From: Prostheceraeus crozeri | Lineage: Eukaryota; Platyhelminthes; Polycladida; Euryleptidae | NCBI GenBank assembly: GCA_907163375.1 | Contig: CAJQUW010010445.1 | Span: 186,001 to 250,000 of the forward strand | Direction of reading: 5' to 3' | DNA: 64,000 nucleotides | In this document: in pieces, positions 24,355-35,526 of the stretch | How the letters are laid out: every line of letters begins with the position of its first letter | Numbering within the stretch: the stretch's first letter is position 1 | The notes under the pieces: generated by a model | What the model was told of the DNA's origin: nothing | The model's input: the letters and a program-made list of their open reading frames with translations, nothing else | The model's database searches: none | Program-made: the position numbers and the translations under genes

Positions 24355-24817
24355 TATTCATGAATTGATTGGTTTTGTTATTCTATCACCAATGTTTTTA
24401 TTTTGACTGGATGTTGATCATGTACAAACAACTTACGTAGGTAATGTTAAGTGAGACATCGATATCTAAAGATAGTATACAGTGATGGATAATTAATGAT
24501 GCATTCATTGCATTTATTAAATCCTTACATACGGGTACACGATTTTGATATGTACGATTTTTTAACCTTGAGATTTGCAGCGTATAATCTTTTGAATGAT
24601 GAGTGTCGGGCATGTTGTTTGGATGGAAATGCTACAGGAGTCAATTCAAAATTTCATTATACTATTGCTATGATGAAAGTGATATGCTATATTATTGCTC
24701 GATTCTTAGTAGATACTTTATCATTTCTTTCATTTTTCCGCCCCCAAAAATCATTTTTTTCATGAAAATTTCGTCATTTTTTCTCATTTTTTGACTTTCT
24801 ATTCGGTAGACAGTCTG

Positions 24818-25311
24818 AATTTGTTTCATGAAAATTTTTGTTTGATTGACTGTATAATTAAGATCGCATAAACAGTTTATCTGTCAAATCCGAAGACTTT
24901 TGCAATATAATGATGAGAAACATAGCTTTCATGCAGTGCTATCATCACTTTTAATGAATGAGATTCCTTTCTTAATTTTGACATTCCAATTCATAAAGGA
25001 TACCTGCAATTTACCTCGGTCACTATTTCTGTTTTGTGTGAGTGTGAGGAAGCGTTGCGTATTCGAGACAGGTCTATGAAAATTTTCCACAGAGAGGACA
25101 GTGTCGCAACCTCTGCATGCACGTTGCACCAATCTCTGTCAATTGAGCTCGTGTCTCCGATGACGTCATCACAGAGCTTTGCCATTCTCCTGCACTTGAA
25201 AGTCAATGAATTAGATGAAAACATGTGGCGAACAGGGATCAGGGATACGACTAGCATTGATTTAGCGAATAAAAGCCGTATGTAAAATCTGGCCGAATTG
25301 TGCGTTCAAAT
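24818..25311. other. No feature seen
   Basis: A less AT-rich patch at 25.03-25.26 kb is open on the minus strand (24991-25257) but shows no known motif. Confidence 0.35.
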
Positions 25312-25757
25312 CAGGCTTTTTGACGGCTAAAACTAAAATTCCGAAAAATCAGTCTATTTCTTCACGAAATGATCGACAGCAAGTTGGGGTTTGAGTATTC
25401 CGATGCATGCGTGTTTGCAGATTGCAACTCTTATCTTGCAAAATATGGTATTCATTCTTTGATAGAACCATATGATATCAGTTTTTATCACGCACGAACG
25501 ACATATTATGTTGTCTTTCTTTACGATAACTCTGTTCTTTTCTTGTACCTTTAGAACAAATGTAGACTTCAGCACCATTTTGGCCCTTTAGTTTACATAA
25601 TAAAAGCTGTTAGATACTTCCTAAATTATCATCAAATGAATGATCTTTTAGGTCAGAAAATGTGATTTCGCTAAATTTGAAAAAATGAAAATAAATATAT
25701 GTGAATGAAACTAGTTTATGCATAGAACTAAATTAAGCAAACCACTTTCTTCATGTG
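25312..25757 (+). repeat. Dispersed repeat R, copy 1 (likely non-autonomous hAT end)
   Basis: About 445 bp, beginning tcaggctttttgacggctaa. It aligns in inverted orientation with 39762-40176 plus 35470-35526, where a second copy was split by an LTR retrotransposon. Shared blocks include cttcacgaaatgatcg, tcctaaattatcatcaa, aaatgtgatttcgctaaat and aattaagcaaaccact. The outer end of copy 2 reads cagggttggcttttcgccgg, a hAT-like terminus, so the repeat is probably the end of a non-autonomous DNA transposon. A similar gttttagccgaaaa sequence at 27467-27482 may be the opposite end. Confidence 0.6.
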
Positions 25758-25849
25758 GACGAGCTTCAATAATCCCACAATCATTCTTCTAAGTTGAGTT
25801 TTCAGCAAGAATGCAGAGGTATTTTAATAGTAGGTTAGACTTCATCAGA

Positions 25850-25920
25850 TATAAATTTGAACCCAGGTCTCATGAACGCATAGAGAATACTCTATTAAAA
25901 GGCCTTTGCACCGGAAAATC
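25850..25920 (-). repeat. tRNA-like SINE fragment
   Basis: On the minus strand the sequence ends GAGACCTGGGTTCAAATTT, with a B-box-like GGTTCAAATT preceded by tRNA-like spacing. The A box is poor. It is probably a decayed SINE head like the one at 14.5 kb, which has the same GGTTCAAAT core. Confidence 0.35.
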
Positions 25921-26169
25921 TCAGCTTTCAAATCAAACAATGTGCAACAGTCACTGAGAATGCATTTCTATTTTTTGGAAATATACTAAATGTACCAATG
26001 CTTTTGACTGGAGCAGAAAATCATGATTTGTAAGAACAAATAATGATTTAATAACATACTTCGCAGCAGCAGTCTTAATAAAGATGAAGTGAGGTATAGT
26101 GTATGTCTGAACAGCTTTAGTTATAATCTCAAAAAGTAATTCAAGTAAGAACATTTCCAGTAAGCTGCA

Positions 26170-26870
26170 AAATTGATCGTTGTTAATAGAATCTGAGAGC
26201 GACAAACATTATTGTGATATTCAAATTTGTTTTGAGTTCTTAGAATTTCAGATTGAGGCAAACGACTTTTCAAATAATTGAAGCAATGTCTGTCGTTGAT
26301 GAATTTGTACACCGCAAACACAAATTCGAAGGGCACAAGAGTTGCCCTTCGAGTGTAAGGCCCGTGTTGTGCATAAGTTTTCTTGTGGTTGTGGATGCAG
26401 CTACGTGGGCCGCACTCAACGTGCTTTGTCTGCCAGAGTGTCTGAGCATCTACCAGCATGGATATACTCTTGTGGTTTTCGTCCTCGCTCAAAGTCTTTG
26501 CCAGATAGCGCTGTTACCAGGCATGTTATGTCCTGCAACCTTTTTGACAAGTCTGTTCCTCCAGTCAGTCATTTTTCTGTACTGGCTCATTCTGACTCTG
26601 TTTTTCTTCTAAGCATTTTGGAGGCATTACTGATAAAATTGTACAAACCTGCTTTGTGTATCCAGAAACAATTCATTTTCTCTCTTGCTTTGCCTTGGTA
26701 GATTTCTATGTTAGTTCTGTCCGTCACTCCGTCCTTTTGAGTTGTGGTTATTTCGCTGTGTCAGTGTCGATTGCATTAGTGTATTATTGTCAGTTAACCG
26801 GTGTCCACCCTTGAGAAGAGCCGGCGAAAACGTTCGGGGTTAACTTTTTTCCATTTTACTTTTCTTAGAA
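26170..26870 (+). mobile_element. Penelope-like element, decayed 3' part (GIY-YIG and tail)
   Basis: The frame at 26342-26701 encodes the GIY-YIG end: VVHKFSCGCGCSYVGRTQRA, then LSARVSEHLPAW, and the C-terminal helix LEALLIKLYKPALCIQKQF ending ALPW. Upstream, to about 26170, only frame-broken remains of the polyprotein are seen. About 110 bp after the stop comes CCCTTGAGAAGAGCCGGCG then AAAACGTTCGGGG (26810-26842), the hammerhead-like block of PLE tails. The C-terminal CIQKxxxFxLALPW matches the PLE at 63.1 kb, so those two belong to one family, different from the young copy at 23.6 kb. Confidence 0.75.
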
Positions 26871-27639
26871 TTTCCATATTTTAAGCTCAAATCAGAACTT
26901 TTCTTTTAGTATAAAATTCATTTAACATCACCTTATCTTCTAAACATGTGAGGATAAATTGCCATGACATGAAAAATATTGAAGGGCAGTATTTTTAATC
27001 TTGCCACAGATTTAGAAGACAAGTTATTCTATGAGATCAGCGGGCATGATGATCGCAGAAATGCGAGACCAGATTTCACCATTTTCTTGCCCTTCTAGCT
27101 TCATGGATTGCTTGTTTTCGGTCTTTTATATAGAGCCAATTGATTTCCTTCCAGCAACAATGAATGAAATTTATAAAGCAACAGAACATGTGCACGCTTT
27201 AAAGAATGCACAGCAACTTTGCAGCAATATTTTTTATAATAATTCATGTTCTTGCACTTATACTTGGAGCATATTCTTGATTGAAATATGATATTGATAA
27301 GGTTTGAATTGTGAAAATGTAGGCTAAATGTTTATCGAATGATGAAAAAGTATAATGAACTATCATGACATACGTTCATCAATAAAGTAAGGAGTGACGA
27401 TGATCCCTTATATTGCATTTACCCAAAGAAAATGAAGTAGTAATGCTGGAAAAATAGTTTTTGCCCGTTTTAGCCGAAAAATTGTGACAAAAGCTGGTGG
27501 TTTTTACCCGGTTTTTACCAGGTGGTTACATAAACATCTGAAAATAACAAACAGCAGCGAGTAACGTAAGATATCAACATGTTCGCTTTCTGATCATCAG
27601 AAAATACTCAAATGTTCATGCTTTGCAGGTAATTGTCAT
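26871..27639. other. No gene seen; possible hAT terminus near 27.47-27.53 kb
   Basis: The only structure is gttttagccgaaaa with repeated ggtttttacc near 27467-27525, which resembles the end of repeat R. The small open frame 27031-27291 has no known motif. Confidence 0.35.
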
Positions 27640-28193
27640 TGTAACGAAATAGAGGTTTGATTTTATTTTTCAAGTGTATGTTATTTTCTTCACAACAGAG
27701 GTGTTGAGTTGATCAAGTCTTGTTGCCATGTTTGCTTTGCTGTTGAGAGTTTCTTCTTGCCTGATTGATCTATTGTTGCGTGATGTCCTATTTTCCTAGC
27801 CATTGTGCGATGAGGCCAGCTCGGGATGTTTGAGGCATGATTGTAGTAATCACTTTCTTTGAGTGACCGCCAGGGATGAGAAACGAGATGCCAGCGAATT
27901 ATTGCGCTGTGCGCGATCTATTTATGGTAGTTGTTGATAGAAAGCAGGGACACGAAATAAGTTCGAGAAGTCCCCGACAACGCTGACTGCACTGAGTTCG
28001 TCCGAGCAACTGTACTTCTTGTTCATCTTATTGAGTAAAGCCACAGATTGACCATTTGTACTAAAGGAGTTTTGACAATTGTTTTATTCGATCTACTTAC
28101 ATCCGGATTATAAGACGGCTTGTCTTCGAGCAGATCCCACAAAAATCGTAAAGTAAGAAACTTGCACCGAAACCCTAGGTGCTATTCGTAACA
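27640..28193 (-). mobile_element. Solo LTR (fossil), copy 2 of the TGTTACGAA…-type family
   Basis: 554 bp. On the minus strand it begins TGTTACGAATAGCACC and ends TTTCGTTACA (TG…CA). It is flanked by an exact 5-bp target duplication GTCAT (27635-27639 and 28194-28198). It matches the LTR at 18424-19038 end to end, in inverted orientation. A solo LTR arises by recombination between the two LTRs of a former element. The intact target duplication shows this was a separate insertion, not part of a 10-kb element spanning the two copies. Confidence 0.8.
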
Positions 28194-28424
28194 GTCATGT
28201 TTATTCACATTGCATGAATTGATTACAAAACGGCCATTTAATTCGCATATTTGATGACTGTGGAACGAATGTATTTTGCTCATTACTAGAAGTAAAGCTT
28301 TCTGATTGTAAGCATCTGCAACCAGATCGGAGCTATTCATGCTTTGCTGAATTAATCAAAAAAATAGTTTAAATGAAACTGTTTCTTTGAAAATTTAGAA
28401 ACTTAAAAATATTTATCGTCACAT

Positions 28425-28436
28425 CTTTCATTTCAG
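28425..28436 (+). promoter_or_regulatory. 3' splice acceptor just upstream of PRMT7
   Basis: The tract ctttcatttcag ends 37 nt before the PRMT7 ATG. It implies either a 5' UTR intron or, if the organism uses spliced leaders, a trans-splice site. No in-frame stop separates it from the ATG, so a short N-terminal extension coded partly upstream is possible. The match to PRMT7 starts at the ATG. Confidence 0.6.
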
Positions 28437-28473
28437 ATCAATTTTCCAGTTAAACTGGCGGTGCTTTTCAAGG

Positions 28474-30666
28474 ATGTTCGTTTCCCAGTTTAACATTGTG
28501 ACTGGTCAGAAGGAATGGGAACTCCTAGATGAGGACTATGATTACAAGCAAGAAATCGCGCGATCTGACTACGGTGACATGCTTCACGACACTGATCGGA
28601 ACAAGAAATATTATGCGGCAATCAAGGAAGTTATTTCATCAATGCAGAAATCTGGAAAAGAGGTCCGTGTTTTGGACATCGGAACTGGTTCGGGTTTATT
28701 GTCTATGATGGCTGCAAAATGTGGTGCTGATTACGTAACGGCTTGTGAAGCATTTCTTCCAATAGCAAAATGTGCCACTAAAGTTATTGCTCGGAATGGA
28801 TTTTCTGACCGCATCCATGTGATTGGAAAGCGATCAACAGACTTGGTTGTCGGTGTAGACTTACCTAAGCGAGCGAATTTGCTTGTTGCTGAAGTGTTTG
28901 ATACAGAACTTATCGGTGAAGGAGCCATTGAAACATTTCGTCATGCAGCAGCCAATCTTCTTACCGAAGATGCTGTGGTTATTCCGAACAGCGCTCGCCT
29001 TTATGCGATTCCAATTCACTCTGAACACTTCTTTAGGCACAATCGTTTATCCCCGGAGGTATTAACTTTGAAGGATGACTGTGAACTTCGTGCGGACATG
29101 CGTCGGTGTCCTGGTACAGTATCTTTACATGATATCCAGGCTTCTGTTCTGTCGCAAGATAAATTTCCAGGTCTTATTACTCCATTGACAAACATACCTG
29201 TAATGGTCAAGCATTTCTTTTTCTTTCCTGAAACGGCGATCTTAAAACATGATCGAACTGAGGTGAATTGTAAAATCACGGCCGATGGTGAGGTTCACGC
29301 TTTTATAGTTTGGTGGGATCTTTTGATGAATCCTTCAGGTGACAATGTGATTTCTATGGCACCAGATTGGATCTCGGAACAATCTTCTCCTTGGCGAGAT
29401 CACTGGATGCAGGCTATTTACTATCCATTAAGCTCCGAACCACGTAAAGTATCCATAAATGATTCTCTAGGAATTCGTTTCCGCCATGATGAATACAGTC
29501 TTGTGTTTGATACTAGTGATAGTGATAAAAATGACGACCTTCTCGAAGAAATGCCTCTTTGTGGTTGTGGGATTCATTACAATTTTTCACGCCAGCGTAT
29601 CGCTCGCTTATCGACGCCAAATTACAAAGCTTTTTGTACTAAATTGGCTTCATCTGTTTTCACTGATTTTAAAGGAAATTGGTCGGATAATAGACGTCCT
29701 ATCATTGTTTGTCTATCTGACTCTTCTGGGATCCCTATCGCCTGTTTGAAAAATGATTCAAGTGGGATGGTCATATCAGTGGAGATAAATGAGGCTTCTA
29801 AAAGATTTGTACATCGATGGCGTGACAACATTTCGGAAAGTCTGGCAAAGCGATGGATTATCTCATCTTCTATTGACGAGGCTGTGAAAGCATGCCACAT
29901 TGCAATGGATACTGCAAACGCGGATATTTATATCCTTGGAGAGCCATATTTTCTTCATTCGACTCTTCCGTGGCACGGAATAACATTTCTTTTCCAAGCG
30001 CAAAAATTAAAGAGCTCATTTACAGATGTAAGTGTAAAAGTCCTACCAAGTGGCCTGGATATTTATCTTGCACCATTGAATTTCACTAATCTTCATAAAC
30101 TCAGAGTTCCAGTCAAAAATTTTGAAGATTTTGATCTTCGTGACTTTGATGATATAATCGATACGGCAGTGAGCGAAACTGATGGAAAAGGATGTGGAGA
30201 CAGCGGATCTAAATTATGTGAAAGGCCTGGAAGTGATTTCCAGTCTTCCATAGAATCCCATTCACTTTGGGAATATAGGTCAATAGCACTATCGAATCCG
30301 CAGCATGTTTTGAATATGAAATTGGATGATTGCACATCTCTTCAAAACAATCATGGTGTTCTCAAGAATGACTTGGTATCTGTAAGTATTGAACGTTGTG
30401 GTGCTGTTAATGGAATTGCCGTATGGTCTGAATGGAACTTTGGAGGTACGGAATTGAATCGGGTAGCGCCCAACGGTGGTCTTATTGACATGGATGTGGA
30501 TATTGATAAAAATCTGGTCCCTGTTTGGGACAACTTAAATCGTCAGGGGGTTTATTTCCTTCATGATCCTATTTCTGTGCGTGATGAAGAGAAGATGATG
30601 ATAAAATGGAAATGGTCTTCAGATCTAGGTGATCTAAAACTTTGTTTCACTGATGTCTCCATGTGA
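28474..30666 (+). CDS. PRMT7: Protein arginine N-methyltransferase 7 (PRMT7), single large exon
   Basis: PRMT7 transfers one methyl group from S-adenosylmethionine to arginines of histones and RNA-binding proteins (type III enzyme). The 730-residue frame (human is 692) covers both tandem methyltransferase modules. Module 1: YDYKQEIARSDYGDMLHDT (residues 22-40), SAM motif I VLDIGTGSGLLSMMAA (67-81), ACEAF with the ribose-binding Glu (about 92), the double-Glu loop AEVFDTELIGEG (139-150), and the family block SPWRDHWMQAIYY (about 305-317), in which DHW replaces the THW of other PRMTs, as expected for PRMT7. Module 2 is the degenerate copy: LGEPYFLHSTLPWHG (about 488-502), DFDDIIDTAVSET and HSLWEYRSIALS. 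No intron interrupts the coding region. The start is supported by alignment with the family N-terminus (MFVSQFNIVTGQKEWELLDE). Confidence 0.95.
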   Translation: MFVSQFNIVTGQKEWELLDEDYDYKQEIARSDYGDMLHDTDRNKKYYAAIKEVISSMQKSGKEVRVLDIGTGSGLLSMMAAKCGADYVTACEAFLPIAKCATKVIARNGFSDRIHVIGKRSTDLVVGVDLPKRANLLVAEVFDTELIGEGAIETFRHAAANLLTEDAVVIPNSARLYAIPIHSEHFFRHNRLSPEVLTLKDDCELRADMRRCPGTVSLHDIQASVLSQDKFPGLITPLTNIPVMVKHFFFFPETAILKHDRTEVNCKITADGEVHAFIVWWDLLMNPSGDNVISMAPDWISEQSSPWRDHWMQAIYYPLSSEPRKVSINDSLGIRFRHDEYSLVFDTSDSDKNDDLLEEMPLCGCGIHYNFSRQRIARLSTPNYKAFCTKLASSVFTDFKGNWSDNRRPIIVCLSDSSGIPIACLKNDSSGMVISVEINEASKRFVHRWRDNISESLAKRWIISSSIDEAVKACHIAMDTANADIYILGEPYFLHSTLPWHGITFLFQAQKLKSSFTDVSVKVLPSGLDIYLAPLNFTNLHKLRVPVKNFEDFDLRDFDDIIDTAVSETDGKGCGDSGSKLCERPGSDFQSSIESHSLWEYRSIALSNPQHVLNMKLDDCTSLQNNHGVLKNDLVSVSIERCGAVNGIAVWSEWNFGGTELNRVAPNGGLIDMDVDIDKNLVPVWDNLNRQGVYFLHDPISVRDEEKMMIKWKWSSDLGDLKLCFTDVSM

Positions 30667-33540
30667 TCGAGGCATGATACTTTAGCATGGTGTTCCATTT
30701 ATGTCATACGGATTTTCGAGTAACAAGCTATCATTTTGAAATAAGTTGCGGAGATTTCACTGCTTAAAAGAGGTTTATTTCACTAATTTTGAATAGACAG
30801 GATGAATTAAGAGATGACATGTGTAGAAAATCGTGCTCGTGTTAACAAAAAATAACAATTTATTCTTGGTGTTTTCATACTTTGTAATGCCAACTATTCG
30901 ACTGTCACCAACAGTGATCCTCAGGTATCGTCTGCATATGGCTTCATATTTTGCGCATAGCTGAAGATGATTATTTAACAGATCGAAGAATTGTTCTGCG
31001 ATCTGAAAATTAAAAGATACTTCTAGAATAGACCTTACTATTTCCCATTTTTAAAATGCTAAGGAGTCACGCTATTCTTCAACCCACGATCGCGCTGTTG
31101 CTCCGTTGCCTTCTATACATACTGGTCTCCGCTGTATGAGACGCATTAAAGACATAACAGTGTAATCTGACAAAAGGTTAAGTGAAAGCAGTCTATTTCA
31201 AGGACTAGCAACCATACTAGCAACTAACTATAGACCATCAAAAATGCTGATAAAGTTTTCAGAGCACAATTAGCGACGCAGTTGAAGTCATTATCAACGT
31301 AGTAACTCGATAACTGTCGATGTACACTGAATCTTTTCTTGTCAGCATCATTGAAGCATTAATTATTTTTAGATTGCTCCATAGACATATCAGGTGTCAT
31401 GAATAGTTTTCACTATTTTTACTAAAGATGAAAGGTGAATTTTCTTTGTATTGAAGTCCATTTACGCCTTGCGCTGCGCGACCAAATGCCTCTTCCCACC
31501 GAGCCCAGGAAAGGAAAATGTTATGCAATGTATTTCCAAATATTACAAAATTGTGGTCACTTCAAATTGATGTATCGTTATCATATTCACTTTATCATTC
31601 CCTGTGTTACTTGCATTCGAATGAAATCAAACAGCATAGCATGATATATTTCCCACATAACAGAATGTGACATACATGGAATCGGATATTGCAACATCAT
31701 CTAAAATGATACTTCAGCGACACATTTTCATATAATTACAGAAGCATCTTATTCATAAGTAAATATAAGATTGATAGTAGACAGGCAATCCTTGTATACA
31801 TCGGTTACCTGTACGGAATCCACTCATGTCTGGTTGATCTGTCTCATTCATTGTCGCGAACATGTTGTTTCGATGAATTGATGAGCGACCAGAATGTCAA
31901 AATAGTAGAGATCAAGGTAATGGAAAGCAATGAAGATTCTCTTGGAAATTGTGTGTTTTGCTTTTTAGTCGACCAGCGGTCTGAAACTCCAGAACATAGC
32001 CTCACTCTGAGAAGATTAATACAGTCCATCATGGTATGACGATTAAAACGCATTCCATCTTAGTAATTTTTCGTTATGAAGAACATATTCTATCAGAATT
32101 TGCACTTTTGTTTTTATAAATTTGGAAATTCTGTTGCTATGTGAACGTCAAGTGGTACCACCATAGTATTCGAAATTGAGCAAAAATTATCACTTCCTTT
32201 TTTCTTCTTCTCTTTGCAAGATCGTTACGTGATTCAGTTTCGAAATCAACCGACCACCTGCAAGTATTCATTCGTTGTTGTGCGAGGTGCGAGGCGACTC
32301 AATCTCCACACTCTTGTTAAACTGAGCATTTAATTTGCCATTGGCACGGATTATAATCGTGTACATTTCTCATTGTCGCACACGACAGGGGAATAACCTA
32401 CTTAAGATGTATAAAAGTGTTATTCAAAATGATCTGTTCCTCTATCATGACACAATCCTAAAATGTATGTATGTTAACATGTATACACACGGGAATGTGA
32501 TTTAGAAAATTATAGAGTCGAAAACAGTGTCCATATTTATTCAAAATCAGGCGATAGGAATTTCCCATTTCCGAAGCAACACACGTGCAATTTCAGAGGC
32601 GCATTCTGAATTGGCTCGGACGCGCCTCTTGATGTATACAGCTATATAGAACACTGCGAATATCCTGTCCGCAGCGGGAAGCTCCAAGTCACGTTGCATC
32701 CGGTTTGACTGGGCATTATCAATGCTTTTTTCAGATCCTTTAATTACCTTCACACAAACAATACAAATCAATACACATGCTCTATTGATTGGTCAATTGT
32801 GTAGCTGATGCGGTAAGATGCAGACATCTCTCACAGCAAAAAAACTTTATCAATCGAGAGTTTTTCATAAATGCAGCCATGCGCACAGCATTGCCTGTAT
32901 GTGTTTATTATATTGGACTCAAGTTTCATCCATTCAGGTGCTGCGATGTTAAGAATGGAGATCCGTTGGTTGTCTGTTTTCCTTGAAAGTCTGTGTTTGA
33001 TATCAGAAGAATGCGCTTGTCTAGTCGTAACTTCTACAATTATATGTGCAACAATTCAAAGTTAAATGTACGTAAATACTTGTTTTGATTTTGAATCGTG
33101 TGACTAATAGTCGATGCTCTGATAATCCCTAATGTTTGATATCCCTATGCATGTGTATTGAAGTGATCGTCATCACAAATTGCAACATTCGATTATATTG
33201 TCATATCGTTGTTAAGTTTGTCCGTTTAAATATGAATGATCGGTAAAAGCATCGATTGTATTATTTCGAAGGTGAAAGTACATAAATGTAAAGTCGGTTG
33301 AGAAGTTCTTTTTATAACTGTCTTGCAATCTTCATATTGTAGAACATTTGTGAATACAACATTCGTGAATTTACGTGGATCTTCTTTCTTCTGTTAGTTA
33401 GTTTTCGTAAAGCATTACATGTACGTAGCACTATCGATGTTGGGGGTTCGATCGAAATTCTATTCTATACACAGAAGGTAAGCCTCGATCGGCTATGTTA
33501 TAAATTTAGTTAAAATAGAAATGTATTGAAAAGTGGCATC
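30667..33540. other. Intergenic, no gene seen
   Basis: AT-rich sequence downstream of PRMT7. No strong AATAAA was found close to the stop. Short frames such as 31851-32039 (+) and 32547-32771 (-) carry no recognisable motif. One could be a small exon, but nothing supports it. Confidence 0.4.
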
Positions 33541-33553
33541 ACAGGGATCTTTC

Positions 33554-35022
33554 TTAGACTAGTCTATCTCCTTCCGAACCACTCAGTATTACCTTCGTTT
33601 TACGGACGTTCATCTTCATTCCCTTTGCTTCCAGCGCTTCTCTCCATTCGTTGAACTTGTCTCTTAGACCTTCCATCGTATCGCTCGTCAAAACGATGTC
33701 ATCTGCGTACAAAATTTCAGCCAATTGTCCTTTGTTTGCGTTTTCGGTTAATGCATCGACTGCCATTGCAAACACCACAAGTGATAAGACGGATCCTTGA
33801 TGAACTCCAACTTTCACACAGTGTAGTGGCACTCCTCCGGTATTCCCTTCCCATCTATTACTCGTTGACAAAACTCCGTCATCACAGTAATTCCGACTTC
33901 TCCACTAGCATGCATCATTTCAGTTAAGCTTCTGACAATCCAGCAGCTTTCCCTGACTTCATATCTTTCATTGCAGTATCACTTCATCTCTGGAGACTTT
34001 TTGTTTTGCTCTGGCCCTTCTATCTTATCAGCGTTAGTCATTTGATCCCAATCATTCTCTTCAGTCATATTCACTTCCATGTATTCCTTCCATATTTCTA
34101 TCCTCTGTCCTTTTCTGTGAAACCCAGTCGTCCATCTTTTCCTCTTATACATCGGCCGCCTTCGACGCCCCTTCCTTCCCGCTTCATGAGTTTCACACGC
34201 TTGAAGTTGTTGTGTGGATTTTTGCTCAGTTTCTCCATCTCCTTCATGGCTCTGGCAACAGTCTTCTTCGCTTGCTTTTTCTTGTTTCTGTAGTAGATAT
34301 TGTTTTCCTCTGTATCATCCATGCACAGTGCTTTCTTTTTCATGCACATAAGCTTCCTTTTTCTTCATTGTGGCAGTTTTTACTTCATCGTTCCACCACC
34401 ATGTGTCCCCTCGATCAGTTCTTCCTTTCTTACTTCCACAAATTTCATCACATGCCTGCAGCACACCATTCCTGAAAGAACCCCAGACATCTGCTGCTTC
34501 AACATCAACGAGGTCCTGTACTCTTTCTTGGAATTGAAGCCTCGTTGCATTATCATCCAGTTTCCAGATTTTCCTTCTTGAAAAGCGTTTCATTTTACAC
34601 TCTTCTTTACTCTTGTTTTATCTAAGTCAGCCATCAACAATACCTGAATCTTCACGTCCTTAAGGTGCTTTCGATTTTCCTGTCCAATTATCACAAAGTC
34701 GATCTGTCTCATTCCCTCCTGCACTGTAAGTCATCCTTCCTCTTATCTTTCTTCCGGAACCATATGTTCGCCACACACACAGCTCTTTTTCATCACAAAA
34801 CTTCAATAATCGCCTCAATTCTGAATTTCTCACGTCGATACCACTCCCTCCATGCACATCACCAAACACATCGATTTCCTTTCCAACATGGCCGTTGAAA
34901 TCACCAAAATCCAAAACCAGCTCTTCTTTAGTCCGTAATTCCCACTCATTTGCCATTTCATGATAGAAAAGATCTTTTTCTGCTTCTGGCCTTCCATTTT
35001 GCGGTCCATATCCACAGATCAT
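33554..35022 (-). mobile_element. LINE with APE endonuclease and RT, internally deleted
   Basis: Minus strand, in order. 35022-34660 is the APE endonuclease part (ICGYGPQNGRPEAEKDLFYH, DFGDFNGHVGKEIDVFGDV, NSELRRLLKFCDEKEL). 34593-34315 is the end of the endonuclease and the linker (DTWWWNDEVKTATMKKKEA). 34349-34098 is a Lys-rich helical linker. Then come a short RT start (MKDMKSGKAAGL near 33.97 kb) and, at 33871-33554, the RT 3' part (VGVHQGSVLSLVVFAMAVD, then LAEILYADDIVLTSD with the YADD site). Most of the RT fingers/palm between the last two is deleted, and the frame changes several times. It is dead, and related in type to the LINE at 12.3-13.6 kb. Confidence 0.8.
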
Positions 35023-35526
35023 TCTCGAAAGCCATCACCACCACCATCAACCACTATAACCTGTCGCCCATATAGTTATCTATATCCTAAAAACTTTCAA
35101 TCGTTAATTTCTGTGCTACTATGCGTGCCAAAATCATATTACAATGATTGAACTCTAAATATAAGCATAAAAATCAAACGTTGTTAAAAAGCATGTGTTT
35201 TCGGAATTAGGAAAACATGTTTTTCTTCTTTAAACACGTTTTTGTTGTTTTTCAGTTATGAAAGCGCAATTACGATTTCTGCTGTTGTAAACATTTGCAA
35301 TACACTCCTGAACATTATTTTGATATTTCGTCTTCAACAGAGCATGGAATATTATGCATTTGTGTCTTTGAATGTCTTTAAATGCACAATGAAATCATAA
35401 TTATTCACTTAAATCTTATCTTATGAATATTATGATTGGCAGAAAAGGACATGATTTTTTTACTTTTAAAATCGAAGCTTTTAGAAGTGGTTTGCTTAAT
35501 TTGGTTCTAATTCTAAGCAAGTATTA
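35023..35526. other. No gene; inner end of repeat R copy 2
   Basis: AT-rich. The last ~57 bp (35470-35526) belong to repeat R, whose other part continues after the LTR element at 39762. Confidence 0.4.

Larger units (their letters stand above)
21624..24817 (+). mobile_element. hAT-like DNA transposon containing a young Penelope-like insertion
   Basis: The ends are CAGGCTGTCTAG at 21624 and, read inward from 24817, CAGACTGTCTAC: a 12-bp imperfect terminal inverted repeat starting with CAG, as in many hATs. Both subterminal regions are rich in cattttttt repeats, oddly in the same orientation at both ends. Inside are the transposase (22008-23526) and, in its 3' non-coding part, a Penelope-like insertion (23562-24354). 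No clear 8-bp target duplication flanks the ends (ccaatatg on the left, aatttgtt on the right), so the exact boundaries are provisional. Confidence 0.6.

Noticed and set aside
18424-28193. One 9.8-kb element bounded by the two related LTR-like sequences
   Set aside because: The copies are inverted, not direct, and the right copy has its own exact 5-bp target duplication, so they are separate solo LTRs.
34006-34898. Plus-strand Phe/Ser/His-rich frames at 34.0-34.9 kb
   Set aside because: They are the antisense of the minus-strand LINE, whose endonuclease and RT motifs are clear.
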